Positions 1 to 9,312 of a stretch of 64,000 nucleotides of DNA are shown in pieces. Position numbers and translations under genes: made by a program. The notes under the pieces were generated by a model, which was given only the letters and a program-made list of their open reading frames with translations, searched no databases and was not told the origin of the DNA. How positions within the stretch are numbered: position 1 is the first letter of the stretch; each line of letters opens with the position of its first letter. The DNA comes from Haloglomus halophilum. GTDB lineage: Archaea > Halobacteriota > Halobacteria > Halobacteriales > Haloarculaceae. Where the stretch lies: NCBI RefSeq assembly GCF_024298885.1, contig NZ_CP101167.1:1-64000 (forward strand), written 5' to 3'.

Positions 1-28
1 CAGGAACACCAGACCCGCATCACAAGAT

Positions 29-97
29 TATTGAATCAATGAATCAGTGAAATCCCGACATTGTGAATCATTGAATCTGTGAGTCAATGATTCAAAG
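29..97. repeat. Partition-type repeats upstream of parA
   Basis: Short units built on TGAATCA/TGATTCA occur at 29-53 and 63-97, as direct and inverted copies about 10-12 bp apart. More copies lie at 201-223, 1587-1612 and 1689-1707, so they bracket the parA operon. Clustered repeats on both sides of a ParA gene are typical of plasmid centromere (parS/parC) sites that also act as operators. The role is inferred; the repeats are seen directly. Confidence 0.6.
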
Positions 98-200
98 ACA
101 GTGCTCGAAAAAGAGATGATCATAACTCTCAGCCCCTCAAACACCGATATCCGACAGAATCGCATTGAAAGAGATACAACTGAGTGTCTGACATGGATTT

Positions 201-223
201 ATGAGTCATTGATTCAATGATCG
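201..223. promoter_or_regulatory. Operator-like repeat at the parA start
   Basis: ATGAGTCATTGATTCAATGA is a near-palindromic copy of the upstream repeat unit. It ends about 5 bp before the ATG of parA, so a bound partition protein would cover the transcription start. This suggests autoregulation by ParA or by the product of the next gene. Confidence 0.5.
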
Positions 224-227
224 AACT

Positions 228-1139
228 ATGACCGAGTCACCTCGTGGATGGGGCGTCACACCATCGACTGGCATCTCCACGATCGCCTTCGGTAACCAGA
301 AAGGCGGGACTGGAAAGACAACGGCAACGATCAACAGTGCCGCGGCGCTGGCCACTCGCGACCACGATGTTCTTGCAATCGATATGGACCCACAAGCCGA
401 CATGACGAAAGGGCTTGGTCTGGGTCCGGGCGACGACAACGATCCATCAAGCCCGAAGAACGAACTCCCCAACACGCTAGTCACCGATGACGAGAACCTG
501 CTCGACGTACTCGTCGACAATCCGCGCACGCACGATACTAGTCTTTCAGAGATCGTGATCGAAGCCGACGAGTACGACCATCTGAACTTCGACTTGATTC
601 CCAGTCACAAGGACATGGGCCTTGCTCGAGATTGGATGGACGATGCGAATGCCCGTCTCTCGCTGAAGCTCGCCCTCGAAGAGATGGTTGACGACGGATA
701 CAACTACGATTTCATCTTAATCGACTGCCCCCCTGACCTCTCAGTCCTGACGGACGCGGCGTTCATCGCGGCTCAGAACGTCTTCCTGGCTGCACAGACC
801 CAAGCAACATCACGGGATGCACTTGACGACTTGTGGGACCAGCTGGAGTCCATCGAGGACAACCAGCAGATCGAGATCGCAATCGTCGGACTCCTGGCGA
901 ACATGTACCGGGACGACGGGCAGTCACAAAAGTTCCTCAGCTCCTTCGACGAGTCCTTCGCGTCGATGGCACCGATTTTCAAACTCCCGATGCGAGTGGC
1001 GGTTCAGCGCGCGTGGGACAACGGACGAGACATTTTCGAATGGGAAGACCCGAACGACCAACAAGTAGAGCGAGACCTCTTCCTGGAGGTTGCGGAGACG
1101 ATGGAACGAGCGTTTGACAAAACGCAGGTGGAGGCGTAA
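228..1139 (+). CDS. parA: ParA/Soj-family partition ATPase
   Basis: 303-residue cytoplasmic P-loop ATPase of the ParA/MinD class, which segregates plasmid copies by binding nucleoid DNA and being released by a centromere-bound partner. The deviant Walker A KGGTGKTT is at about residues 25-32, the A' motif DMDPQAD near 51-57, and a Walker B-like FILIDCPPD near 161-169. The length is normal for the family. The ATG at 228 follows an operator-like repeat directly. The next gene starts 2 bases after the stop, so the two form an operon. A general Soj/MinD ATPase is the alternative, but the flanking repeats and the origin elsewhere in the window favour plasmid partition. Confidence 0.93.
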   Translation: MTESPRGWGVTPSTGISTIAFGNQKGGTGKTTATINSAAALATRDHDVLAIDMDPQADMTKGLGLGPGDDNDPSSPKNELPNTLVTDDENLLDVLVDNPRTHDTSLSEIVIEADEYDHLNFDLIPSHKDMGLARDWMDDANARLSLKLALEEMVDDGYNYDFILIDCPPDLSVLTDAAFIAAQNVFLAAQTQATSRDALDDLWDQLESIEDNQQIEIAIVGLLANMYRDDGQSQKFLSSFDESFASMAPIFKLPMRVAVQRAWDNGRDIFEWEDPNDQQVERDLFLEVAETMERAFDKTQVEA

Positions 1140-1141
1140 GA

Positions 1142-1594
1142 ATGCCCCGGGGAATGGACGAGCGGTTCGAGGATCCCTCAGACGAGGTGGATGAGGAGGA
1201 CGCGGTCGCAGACGAGGAGACCACAGAGACGTCGGAGGAATCGGAAGAACAGGGTCGTGAAACTGCGGCAGCAACCGAGGATCGATCAGATCAGCAGAGA
1301 ACCGCATCCACGACCGATACTGATTCGTCGACCAGTGAGGCAGGAGAGACAGATGACGAACCACTGAACATCCGCGAAGATTGGGATTCAGCCACGATAT
1401 ACGTTGAACCGGAGCAAAGCGAGGACATCGAGATCACGTTCACTCGCCTGAAAAAGCAGCTCAAACGCGAGGACATCACGCTGGAGAAAAACAAGCACTT
1501 CTACCGCGGTGTTTTCGAGGTAGCGTTTGGCGAGCACCAGGAGGAAACGAAGGAGAAGATTCGCGAACTCGCCAAGGAAGACGCCGATCAGTGA
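1142..1594 (+). CDS. Acidic ParA-partner candidate
   Basis: 150-residue protein starting 2 bases after parA. The first 75 residues or so are low-complexity Glu/Asp/Ser/Thr and probably disordered. The second half is mixed-charge and helical, with a basic stretch around FTRLKKQLKRED, and could bind DNA. I recognise no ParB or CopG domain. Its position suggests it is the centromere-binding or ParA-stimulating partner. Its last codons lie inside another copy of the TGAATCA repeat. The coding call is firm; the function is inferred from context. Confidence 0.75.
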   Translation: MPRGMDERFEDPSDEVDEEDAVADEETTETSEESEEQGRETAAATEDRSDQQRTASTTDTDSSTSEAGETDDEPLNIREDWDSATIYVEPEQSEDIEITFTRLKKQLKREDITLEKNKHFYRGVFEVAFGEHQEETKEKIRELAKEDADQ

Positions 1595-1707
1595 ATCACT
1601 GATTCACAGAAACTGGAATGTTATGAGGATGGCCCCGGCTTCGAACGAGGATCTCAGAATCGACCTTCTCCTGTTCTTTTGAATGCCAAAATGAATCGTC
1701 ATTCACT
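1587..1707. repeat. Downstream partition-type repeats; otherwise empty gap
   Basis: AGTGAATCACTGATTCAC at about 1590-1607 overlaps the stop codon of the preceding gene, and ATGAATCGTCATTCACT at about 1690-1706 is a further inverted pair. Both match the units upstream of parA. The rest of 1595-1924 has no convincing gene; the short forward reading frames there have no coding character. Confidence 0.5.
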
Positions 1708-1924
1708 ATACGATCGGGTCGTTGGTGGGAAGGTCCACAGTTTCGGAGGATACGTTATTTTCTTCCAGATTTTGGCTTGTCCTCCGTGACTGTCGCGGTA
1801 GCTGGGTCATTCCAGCATCGGACGCCTCCGGAATCTGCCACTCTTACAAAATTTCGTGGGAATCTGGTGGTTTCGGAGAGCGTCGCCACTCTTGCGCAAG
1901 CACTCCCGACGGGATCAAAGGCCC

Positions 1925-2415
1925 TCAGTCAGGCGGAATCAACGCTGACGCGATCAGTTCCACACACTCACCCGCGGTCAAGACGGGTGCGTAGTCCACC
2001 TCGCCGTCGACGCCCGCTTTCAGCAGGAAGTCGGTAAGCCTCCAGATGTTGTAGAGCACCACCGCGAACACGAAGTAGAACAAGCGGACGCGGTAGTCCT
2101 TCGAGGACGTCTTCGTCAAAAATCACCCTTGATGGACTTGTACTCGTTCTCGATCTGCCAGCGGCGACTATACCGCCGACAGAACGTCTCGGCCTCGTCG
2201 GGGCCAACTCGGAGATTCGTCGCGAACACGGTCGTCCCCTCGCCACTCGTCAATGGGACGTACAGGAACCGCATCGAATGTGATCCCACGTCAACATAGA
2301 CGGAGGCCGGCTCAACAGCCACCTCCTGGTCGTCCTCGTCCATCCGCTCGATCACCTCGCGTTCGGAGCTGGTGATCCCTATGACGTCTCGGGGGGTCAG
2401 TTGATGCAAAACCAT
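1925..2415 (-). pseudogene. IS4-family transposase C-terminal fragment, frameshifted
   Basis: Two abutting minus-strand frames make up the C-terminal part of a DDE transposase. The first carries Y-x2-R-x3-E-x6-K, the IS4-family YREK signature, in YSRRWQIENEYKSIK. The second continues with the usual KTSSKDYRVRLFYF segment. They join if a run of five T (on the coding strand, near 2113-2120) had six, so one T has been lost. The N-terminal catalytic part is missing: the fragment stops at about 2415, right beside the UspA gene. This is a decayed IS remnant. Confidence 0.85.
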
Positions 2416-2450
2416 TAGCGATGTCCCATCATAGCCCTCGGTACTGGACT

Positions 2451-3320
2451 ATGTACGAGGACATTCTCTTCCCGTACGATGGGAGCGACGGTGCATCAGC
2501 CATCCTTGAGCACGCCGCTGACATCGCAGACTGGGTAGACGCCACGGTTCACGTCCTCTTCGTCGCAGACACGACGCGCGACTCCGTGACTGTCGTTGAG
2601 GGACGAACCGTCGACGCACTCGCACAACAAGGCGAAACCACGGTCGAGGAAGCGGCGGATGCACTAACAGCCCGAGGTGTTGACTACGACACGGACGTCG
2701 TCCAGGGGAACCCAGCACCGACGATTGCCGAGTACGCAGAGCGATACGACTATGACCTGATCGTAATGCCAACGCACGGTCGCGAGGGACTCTCTCGCTA
2801 CATCATCGGCAGTGTCACCGAGAAAGTCATCCGTCTGTCTTCGATCCCGGTCCTGACGGCACGGATGCAACCCGACGAACGACTGGCGTTTCCGTATGAG
2901 AATATCCTCATTCCAACGGACGGAAGCACTGGGGCGGTACATGCCGCTGAACACGGGCTCTCGCTCGCGGCGGCGGTTGATGCGACCGTTCACGCACTGT
3001 CGGTCGTGGACGATGCCTCACTCGGGTTAGACGTCCGCTCAGCAGCCTCTGAATCGGACGGTGAACAGGCCGCGACCGACGCTGTCGATGACCTGGTATC
3101 GGAAGCAGACTCGTATGGTGTCCGGAACACCGTCACGCACATCGAACACGGGGATCCTGCGGAGGAAATCCTCGAATGCATCGACTCGAATGACATTGAC
3201 GCCGTCGTGATGGGGACCACTGGGCGACGTGGGACGGATCGAATCCTCCTCGGCAGCGTCGCGGAGAAGACAGCGCGGTCTGCACCGGTACCTGTCATTA
3301 CGGTCGCTAGGGAATCGTAA
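2451..3320 (+). CDS. Tandem universal stress protein (UspA)
   Basis: 289 residues with two Usp domains in tandem, each beginning with an (Y/F)xxILxPxDGS segment. Each ends with the nucleotide-binding pattern Gx2Gx9G(S/T): THGREGLSRYIIGSV in the first and TTGRRGTDRILLGSV in the second, so both probably bind ATP. UspA proteins are cytoplasmic stress proteins. The ATG at 2451 (MYEDILFPYDG) is chosen because the family starts here; an in-frame ATG at 2421 would add ten residues running into the IS remnant. The gene stands alone between a transposase remnant and a 238 bp spacer. Confidence 0.92.
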   Translation: MYEDILFPYDGSDGASAILEHAADIADWVDATVHVLFVADTTRDSVTVVEGRTVDALAQQGETTVEEAADALTARGVDYDTDVVQGNPAPTIAEYAERYDYDLIVMPTHGREGLSRYIIGSVTEKVIRLSSIPVLTARMQPDERLAFPYENILIPTDGSTGAVHAAEHGLSLAAAVDATVHALSVVDDASLGLDVRSAASESDGEQAATDAVDDLVSEADSYGVRNTVTHIEHGDPAEEILECIDSNDIDAVVMGTTGRRGTDRILLGSVAEKTARSAPVPVITVARES

Positions 3321-3558
3321 CCCACGGCCTTCAGTTGTATAGTCGTCACCGGGCATCGTCTCAGCGATCGTGATTTTTTGCGTCGCCAAAGCCACAGCTG
3401 AGCAATTGTATAGTATGCCCTGTTCGTTGGGGGTCACTCGATGGAAGGCTCCAGCTCGTTCTCACCCCGTCGGCTACCGATGAACCATATTCTCCCACCT
3501 GGTGTAGCCGTCAGTCGCTCACGTCTCCCAGTCGTGACGATTCGCGTAAAGATCCGTC

Positions 3559-4155
3559 TTAGATGATGGTGATAACTCCGCCAAAGAAGCCGATCGTGAC
3601 GACAAGTCGGCCAAGACTACCGACGAACGTCGCGATTGCGAACTTCACATAATCTTCTTCGAGGATCGAAAACGCGTAGATCGACAGCGTATCCGGGAAG
3701 AAGGGTACACACAGCGCGAGCGCTAAGCCACCGTATCCGTACTGCCGAGCGAGCGTCATCGTCCGCCGTTCCGACCACTCGAGAATGTCGAACCGAGAGC
3801 GACGTAACCACCGAACGACGGGCCCCGCGTGTTTCACCTCCTGACCGAGGTGAAACGCAACGAGACTACCAACGGCCTTTCCCGTCGCGCTTACGCCCAT
3901 GATGACACCCAACCGAGTCCAGAGGGGTAGCCCGAGATCGAGTGGTGCCGCAAGCACAACCTCGCTTGGGCCGGGAAGCGCGAATGCAATCAAAAACGAA
4001 TAGACGAAAATAATCCCCAATCCCGGCCAGCCCGTCGCGCTATCAATGGCGGCGTGGCCGTACTCCAGCAGTACGGTTGTAACCTCACTCAATGAGATGT
4101 AGAGTGGGCGCGGATTCGCGGAAAATCGGTTCACAACGGTGAGTGACGGATACAT
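3559..4155 (-). CDS. VTT-domain (DedA/YqaA-like) membrane protein
   Basis: 198-residue integral membrane protein of the SNARE-associated/VTT superfamily, with several hydrophobic segments and the family's small-residue motif (FALPGPSEVVLAAP, then G-rich helices). Such proteins are thought to act in lipid or ion movement across the membrane. The ATG at 4155 is preferred because it lies 4 bases after the stop of the upstream gene; an earlier in-frame start at 4215 would overlap that gene by over 50 bases. It is likely cotranscribed with the CNNM/CorC gene. Confidence 0.8.
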   Translation of the reverse strand: MYPSLTVVNRFSANPRPLYISLSEVTTVLLEYGHAAIDSATGWPGLGIIFVYSFLIAFALPGPSEVVLAAPLDLGLPLWTRLGVIMGVSATGKAVGSLVAFHLGQEVKHAGPVVRWLRRSRFDILEWSERRTMTLARQYGYGGLALALCVPFFPDTLSIYAFSILEEDYVKFAIATFVGSLGRLVVTIGFFGGVITII

Positions 4156-4159
4156 CTGG

Positions 4160-5569
4160 TTACTCACCGGTCGAACGCTCGACGGACAGTTTTTCTCGGG
4201 ATTCGGTTCCGCCACGCGATTGGGTGTCCACCTCTCCCGTTTGAATCCGAACTTGCGTTATGCGGGTCTGGTCAACTGATTCGACCCGTAGTCGAACCTC
4301 ATCACAGTCGAACGTTTCTCCCTGCTCGACTAACCTGCCCGCCCGATTAAACAGGAGTCCCGCGATCGTCTCGAACTCTTCCCCATCCGGCAGTTCTAGT
4401 TCGAGCGTCTCGTTGACCTCGCCAATGTCGACGTCTCCACGCACGAGCGCCGTCGTGTCGTCGAGTTCCGTAATCGGGGCTTGTTCCCGGCCTTCGAGGA
4501 TTTCACCGACAATCTCCTCCGTGAGGTCTTCGACCGTCACGAGTCCCTCCGTCGTCCCGAACTCGTCGATGACCACCGCCATCTGCGTTCGCGACGTCTG
4601 CATCTCTTCGAGCAGTTCGTCGACGGACTTACTCTCAGGCATATGCTGGGGCGGGTCCAGTAGTTCGAGGTCGCCAACGAGCGTCTCTCCGGGAGTGCCA
4701 CGCTGCTGTGCCCGGGTCAGTTCGTGTATGTCTGCAGTTCCGACGATGTTGTCGAGCGTTTCTGCGTAGACAGGGAGTCGCCTGTGCCCGCTTTCGAGAC
4801 ACTTGGTGATCGCATCGTGGAGCGTCTCCGTCTTCTCGATTCCAGTGATGTCCAACCGTGGAGTCATGACCTCCTTGGCAATCGTGTTTCGGAAGCGGAA
4901 GATACGCTGAAACATCTCTCGTTCATCTTCGTCGATGACGCCCTCGCGCTCGCCCGTCCGAATCATCTCCTGGATCTCATCGCGAGTCACGTACGAGTCC
5001 TCGATTGCCGCTCGTCCGCCCGTCACGCGATTGACGAGCCGTGTGAGGTAATCGAACACGATGACGAGTGGGAACAAGATGTACTCGGCGAGTTTGAGCG
5101 GGCGTGCGATCCGGAGCGCCCACGATTCGGTGTTCTCGACAGCGTAGGATTTCGGGGCGCTTTCGCCAAAAAGCAGGACGATTGCCGTAATCCCGAACGT
5201 TGAGATGAGCACCGCAGGCCCCGGGTCGAAGTAGAAGCCGACGATGGCGGTCGATATCGAGGACATCGCGATGTTGACCAGATTGTTGCCCACGAGAATT
5301 GTCACAAGTAGTCGGTGGGGGTTCGACTTCAGATCGGCAACCGTGATGGCACCAGGGCTGCCTTTTTCGACCAGTGCATCAATGCGGTGCTTGGCAAGCG
5401 AGAACAACGCAATTTCCGAGGACGAAAAGAACGCAGAGAGGACGAGGAGCACGAAGAGAACCACACTTCCAATGAGCGTGATCGACATCTCGGAGTAGAG
5501 ATTTCTGGAAGTGGCCTGGAGAGCATAGAATCCAATATCGAAGTGGGCTGTGTCGAGTGACGCTACCAT
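4160..5569 (-). CDS. CNNM/CorC-family protein (DUF21-CBS-CorC)
   Basis: About 469 residues with the full family layout: an N-terminal DUF21 domain of four membrane segments beginning LFVLLVLSAFFSSSEIALFS, a cytoplasmic pair of CBS domains (around MTPRLDITGIEKTETL and the TQMAVVIDEFGTTEGLVTVEDL strand), and a C-terminal CorC/HlyC domain. Members are associated with magnesium or cobalt efflux. An ATG at 5569 gives the usual short lead before the first helix. A GTG at 5653 lies about 25 bp below a TATATAAG box on this strand, so a leaderless start there cannot be excluded. A relative is encoded divergently just upstream. Confidence 0.88.
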   Translation of the reverse strand: MVASLDTAHFDIGFYALQATSRNLYSEMSITLIGSVVLFVLLVLSAFFSSSEIALFSLAKHRIDALVEKGSPGAITVADLKSNPHRLLVTILVGNNLVNIAMSSISTAIVGFYFDPGPAVLISTFGITAIVLLFGESAPKSYAVENTESWALRIARPLKLAEYILFPLVIVFDYLTRLVNRVTGGRAAIEDSYVTRDEIQEMIRTGEREGVIDEDEREMFQRIFRFRNTIAKEVMTPRLDITGIEKTETLHDAITKCLESGHRRLPVYAETLDNIVGTADIHELTRAQQRGTPGETLVGDLELLDPPQHMPESKSVDELLEEMQTSRTQMAVVIDEFGTTEGLVTVEDLTEEIVGEILEGREQAPITELDDTTALVRGDVDIGEVNETLELELPDGEEFETIAGLLFNRAGRLVEQGETFDCDEVRLRVESVDQTRITQVRIQTGEVDTQSRGGTESREKLSVERSTGE

Positions 5570-5709
5570 ATACCTACGTTGCTCATTGTTTAACAAGCTG
5601 GTATAGCCCTTCTGATGGATCAAACGTGAGAGGGTGCCATTAGTTTCAATCACCGAATTTCGCCGAGATTCCTGTGCTTATATACCACCTGATCCAGTAG
5701 CGTGGGGTA

Positions 5710-6774
5710 ATGACCCCGCTTGAGCTGACGCTCCGCCTAGTTGCTGGCGTTCTCCTCATACTGACCAACGGCTTTTTCGTAGCGATCGAGTTCGCGTTGA
5801 CACGAGCGCGTCAATTTAGTGAAGCGGAATTCGTCGACGGAAATCCGACTCTCGAACGGGCCTGGGAGATGACGAATAATCTGGAGATCTATCTGACCAC
5901 GTGCCAGGTTGGTATTACGGCCTCCAGTATCGCAGTCGGGATCGTAGCCGAGCCGGCTCTCGCCGCGCTCTTCGAACCGTACTTTGCCAATACCGCACTG
6001 GCGTCCATCGGTGCAGGTGCGATCATCGCCTTTGCGATCATCAATCTCCTGCATCTCACCCACGGCGAGCAGACACCGACGTATCTCGGCGTTGAACGCT
6101 CCCGGATGGTGTGTCGGTACGGGGCCACACCTCTGTACTGGTTCAATTGGCTTATCTCTCCGCTCATTACATTCGGCGACTGGATCGCCAAGGCCACGCT
6201 CAAGCTGTTCGGCGTCGAGATGACCGGTGCGTGGCTCGAAACCGAAGAAGAGGTCCTCGAATCACGAGCCCAGCTCCGCAATCGCCTGCACTCGCTTCTC
6301 GAAGAGGGCGAACTTCCGGAGGAGCGCCGCGACGAAGTCCTTGGCGCACTCGACATCGACGAACTCTCGATCAGCGAGATTATGGTTCCAGCAGACGACA
6401 TTATCTCCCTCTCAACCACCCGCTCAGTCGACGAGAACTTTGATTGCATCCGAAACACGCCACACACCCGATTTCCACTAGTTGGTGAGGAGCTGACCGA
6501 CTTCCACGGAATCGTGTACGCACCGTCGATCATCGACCACTATGAGGATCTCGTAGACAGCGACATCTCCTTCAAAGAGATCGCGGCCCCTCCAATGACA
6601 CTCGCGGCGGAAACGAACGTCAGCGATGCATTCGATCAGTTCCAGGCCGAGGACCAGGAACTCGCGCTCGTCCTCGAAGATGGTGACGTCGTGGGACTCC
6701 TCACCGCAACCGACGCTCTGGAAACGGTAATGGGCGAACTCGAAGACCCGCTCGACCAGCAGGTGTCGACCTGA
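5710..6774 (+). CDS. CNNM/CorC-family protein (DUF21-CBS, short)
   Basis: 354 residues: a DUF21 membrane domain (LLILTNGFFVAIEFALTRAR opens the first helix), then a CBS pair centred on IMVPADDIISLSTT and ELALVLEDGDVVGLLTATDAL. Unlike its divergent neighbour it stops right after the CBS pair and lacks the C-terminal CorC/HlyC domain. A TTATATACC box at about 5677-5685 lies roughly 25 bp before the start, fitting a near-leaderless transcript. The divergent pair of long and short paralogues suggests a two-component ion-transport system; this is inferred. Confidence 0.88.
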   Translation: MTPLELTLRLVAGVLLILTNGFFVAIEFALTRARQFSEAEFVDGNPTLERAWEMTNNLEIYLTTCQVGITASSIAVGIVAEPALAALFEPYFANTALASIGAGAIIAFAIINLLHLTHGEQTPTYLGVERSRMVCRYGATPLYWFNWLISPLITFGDWIAKATLKLFGVEMTGAWLETEEEVLESRAQLRNRLHSLLEEGELPEERRDEVLGALDIDELSISEIMVPADDIISLSTTRSVDENFDCIRNTPHTRFPLVGEELTDFHGIVYAPSIIDHYEDLVDSDISFKEIAAPPMTLAAETNVSDAFDQFQAEDQELALVLEDGDVVGLLTATDALETVMGELEDPLDQQVST

Positions 6775-6821
6775 ACTGATATAACGGAGATGTGAAGGTC
6801 GTTAGAACCTCCTTGCCGTAC

Positions 6822-7109
6822 CTACTCGATCTCGAGACTCCCAGAGTTGCCCTCGCCGCCCTTACTGTTCTCGTCCCATTCAAGTTCGAACTCGATGCTC
6901 AATTCTCCAGGGCCATCAGTCGGTCCTTCGCGTTCGGCTTTCACTTCGAATGTCGGCCGTGCTGGAGGATCCATCGTGACGGACTCTGCCCCCGATTTCA
7001 GGGTGATCGGACCTCCCTGTTCGAGCTTTTCGGCGACGCTCCGGAGGTACGACGCGATTTCGTCCCGGCTCTGGGCGCTTTCGGATTTGAACAGCACTTC
7101 TTCGGGCAT
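6822..7109 (-). CDS. amphi-Trp domain protein
   Basis: 95-residue acidic cytoplasmic protein that opens MPEEVLFKSE and continues with the helix SRDEIASYLRSVAEKLEQGG and a beta-rich half, the pattern of the small haloarchaeal amphi-Trp family. Its function is unknown. The ATG at 7109 is chosen because the residues before it in the longer frame do not resemble the family. It converges on the upstream CNNM/CorC gene. Confidence 0.8.
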   Translation of the reverse strand: MPEEVLFKSESAQSRDEIASYLRSVAEKLEQGGPITLKSGAESVTMDPPARPTFEVKAEREGPTDGPGELSIEFELEWDENSKGGEGNSGSLEIE

Positions 7110-7175
7110 ACACCACGCTCTACATTTCCTGCTCGGATAAGTGGCCCTCTCATCTAGCAAAGGGAATCCGCCGCC

Positions 7176-7391
7176 CTAAGCCAGATGTGACACGTCTTCT
7201 AGCTCCTCGAAGTCGTCAAACTCGCCACACTCGACCGGCTCCCAGTCCTCTCTGGGTGCTGGACTCCACCAGTCGACCTCGTAGGCACCCGGTGCGCCGA
7301 GGAACTTCACTGACGTAGCAATAGATGATCTAATCGTTATGTAGTAACCGGGTTTATAAGACTGACTTCGTAACCAACCCGTATGAGACAT
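7176..7391 (-). pseudogene. Possible C-terminal gene remnant
   Basis: A 71-codon minus-strand frame whose last 45 residues are acidic and look coding (FLGAPGAYEVDWW then an E/D-rich tail). Its first 25 residues lie over the promoter and start of htpX and do not look coding. It may be the end of a broken gene. No family recognised. Confidence 0.35.
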
Positions 7392-8270
7392 TTCGGGCTC
7401 AAGATCCGGATGGCATTCGTCGGTGCTATCCTCGCAGCGTTCTATCTCGTCGCTGTTGCTGTCGCGATGGTGGTGTTCGGCCAGGGAATCCTCCCGATCG
7501 CCATCGTCGGCAGTCTCCTCCTCATCGGCATCCAGTACAAAATCGGGAAGTGGGCTGCCTTACGAAGCGTCGGTGCCGAGGACCTCTCCGAGACCCAGTA
7601 CTCGCAGATTCACCAGTTCGTCGAGCAGGTCTGCCGCGACAAGAATATGAAGAAACCGTCGCTGAAGATCGCCAGCATGGGCGTACCGAACGCGTTTGCG
7701 GTTGGCCGTCGCGGCAACGGTACCGTCGTCATCTCTCGGGAACTCATCCAGCTGCTCGACCGCGACGAACTAGAGGGCGTCATCGCCCACGAAATCGCCC
7801 ACATCGACAACCGCGACGTCATCACGATGCAACTCGGACAGGGCATCGCCTCGATCGTGGCGATCGTCGCGCAGTTCGCTGTCCTGTTCACGGGCGACAA
7901 CGACCTCGCAGACTTCTTCCTCGCCATCGTCGTCGGCAACATCGTCCAGTTCGTTGTGATGATCTTCGTGCTCGCCATCTCTCGGTACCGCGAGTACGTC
8001 GCCGACGCCGACGCGAGACGTGCCATCGGCTCCGGCGACCCGCTCGCCCGTGCCCTTGAGAAAATCGATCAGGGTAACCAGCAAGCCCGCGAGTCAGCCC
8101 GGAATGCCCAGCGAAGTCGTGGCCGCGCCCGCGGTGACCGGCGCCGCGACGCGAACATCGACCAGCAGGTGAGCGCACTCTGTATCTCCAGTCCCGACCG
8201 TGGCTTCCTCCAGCGGATCGTCTCGACGCACCCGCCAATGGAGAAGCGCATCGAACGGCTTCGCTCGTAG
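7383..8270 (+). CDS. htpX: HtpX-like membrane metalloprotease (M48)
   Basis: 295-residue zinc metalloprotease of family M48B, which degrades misfolded membrane proteins. Two hydrophobic segments lie in the first 60 residues. The zinc motif HEIAH is at about residues 136-140, two more hydrophobic segments follow, and the distal glutamate is in SRYREYVADADA near 205-212. Length and order match HtpX. TTTATAAGA at about 7351-7359 is a plausible TATA box for the ATG at 7383. The next gene begins directly at the stop codon. Confidence 0.93.
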   Translation: MRHFGLKIRMAFVGAILAAFYLVAVAVAMVVFGQGILPIAIVGSLLLIGIQYKIGKWAALRSVGAEDLSETQYSQIHQFVEQVCRDKNMKKPSLKIASMGVPNAFAVGRRGNGTVVISRELIQLLDRDELEGVIAHEIAHIDNRDVITMQLGQGIASIVAIVAQFAVLFTGDNDLADFFLAIVVGNIVQFVVMIFVLAISRYREYVADADARRAIGSGDPLARALEKIDQGNQQARESARNAQRSRGRARGDRRRDANIDQQVSALCISSPDRGFLQRIVSTHPPMEKRIERLRS

Positions 8271-8507
8271 ATGCCCGGGATACGCGAACTCCTTGCGGTC
8301 GTCCTCGGCGCCGCGCTCGGCGTCGCGTTCCTCGCCGCGCCGCGAACCATGCTCCGGATGTCCGTGTTCGTCGGCCCGACCCGTCGACGCCGCGGGGACT
8401 ACGGCACTGACGAAGCGATTTCTGCCCGGTGGACGTGGGTCGCCCGTGGGCTTGGTGTCGTCTCTCTCGCAATAGCTGCGTTCATCACCTACCAGACGTA
8501 CGCCTAA
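8271..8507 (+). CDS. Small two-helix membrane protein
   Basis: 78 residues, starting at the base after the htpX stop, so clearly in the same operon. Two hydrophobic segments (ELLAVVLGAALGVAFLAAP and ARGLGVVSLAIAAFITYQTY) flank an arginine-rich loop (TRRRRGDYG). Small partners of this kind beside membrane proteases are often modulators, but no family is recognised. Confidence 0.7.
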   Translation: MPGIRELLAVVLGAALGVAFLAAPRTMLRMSVFVGPTRRRRGDYGTDEAISARWTWVARGLGVVSLAIAAFITYQTYA

Positions 8508-8590
8508 CCGTCGAACTGCTGGGCGATGTTGGGTCGGTTGTTCTTGGCGGCATACAGTGCATCTTCGTTTCTAAAGCTCTGTTGGGAGTG
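8504..8590 (-). other. Remnant coding tail and solo IS-end-like sequence
   Basis: The minus-strand frame ending at 8504 carries a coding-like tail (YAAKNNRPNIAQQFDG) that is cut off about 70 bp in. The cut is at a sequence (AAGCTCTGTTGGGAGTGG, about 8575-8592) resembling solo IS-end-like motifs at 46577, 51890 and 54764. Probably a broken gene plus an old insertion scar. Confidence 0.3.
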
Positions 8591-8739
8591 GAACATCCAG
8601 AGTGTCCGTGGACAGAGCCCGCGCTGATGTCCGAGGAGGAGCCATCTCTCCTCTATAAAGAACACGGCTAATCTCTTGTTTTTCGCCTTCTGAAGGCGAC
8701 CTCCATATCTAAAGCCAACAGAGCTCACAGTCAATCAAA

Positions 8740-8991
8740 ATGGCGACTACTGAAGAACAGACGAATTCCCTCCCAGTAGACGAGCAGTTGACCAAAGTGC
8801 TTGTCCACTGTGGTGGTGTTGGTGGTGGTACGGCTCTACTCATCTATACGCAGTCATGGTACGCGGAGAGCCTCCAGGAGAGTCTCCCTTTCTTACTGCT
8901 CGGATTGCTCTTCTGGCTAATCACTATTGGTGCGTTCTCTTGGACAATGTGGGAATTTATCATTCCAACATTCGTGGCTTCAGATCGCTAA
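8740..8991 (+). CDS. Small membrane protein
   Basis: 83 residues with a hydrophilic start (MATTEEQTNSLPVDEQL), a glycine-rich segment (VHCGGVGGGTALLIY) and a strongly hydrophobic stretch (PFLLLGLLFWLITIGAFSW), so one or two membrane passes. The context ATCAAAATGG is typical of a short-leader archaeal start. No family recognised and no clear operon partner. Confidence 0.55.
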   Translation: MATTEEQTNSLPVDEQLTKVLVHCGGVGGGTALLIYTQSWYAESLQESLPFLLLGLLFWLITIGAFSWTMWEFIIPTFVASDR

Positions 8992-9312
8992 GGAGAGAAC
9001 TCGCCCAACTAACTGCAACGGACTCGGACGTGGAAACATGGAACCAAAGATGAACACACGTGTTCGCGCTGTGGAACAGCCTTTCCGATCACAACACGAC
9101 ACACAGAGATTGTTCGGCGAGATCTCGTCGATACGCCCCAGCCGCCGTGTCTCGAACGGCTCTGTGCAGACCCCTGGGAAGTATATATCGAGGAGTTTCT
9201 GGGCAGGGATTTCGATGGTGGACGCAATGAGTCCGAACTCACTCAATCAAAGTGAGTTGTGTCCTTCCGCCCTGATTCACACAGCTATCGATCGAGTGGG
9301 AGGGCGACGAAA
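8992..9312. other. Gene-free spacer
   Basis: No convincing reading frame. A TATATAT run near 9183 could be a promoter, but no gene follows it on the plus strand. Confidence 0.5.

Noticed and set aside
6111-6443. Several plus-strand frames over the short CNNM/CorC gene
   Set aside because: Shifted-frame shadows of a membrane protein gene, rich in Arg and Ser as expected for GC-rich haloarchaeal DNA.
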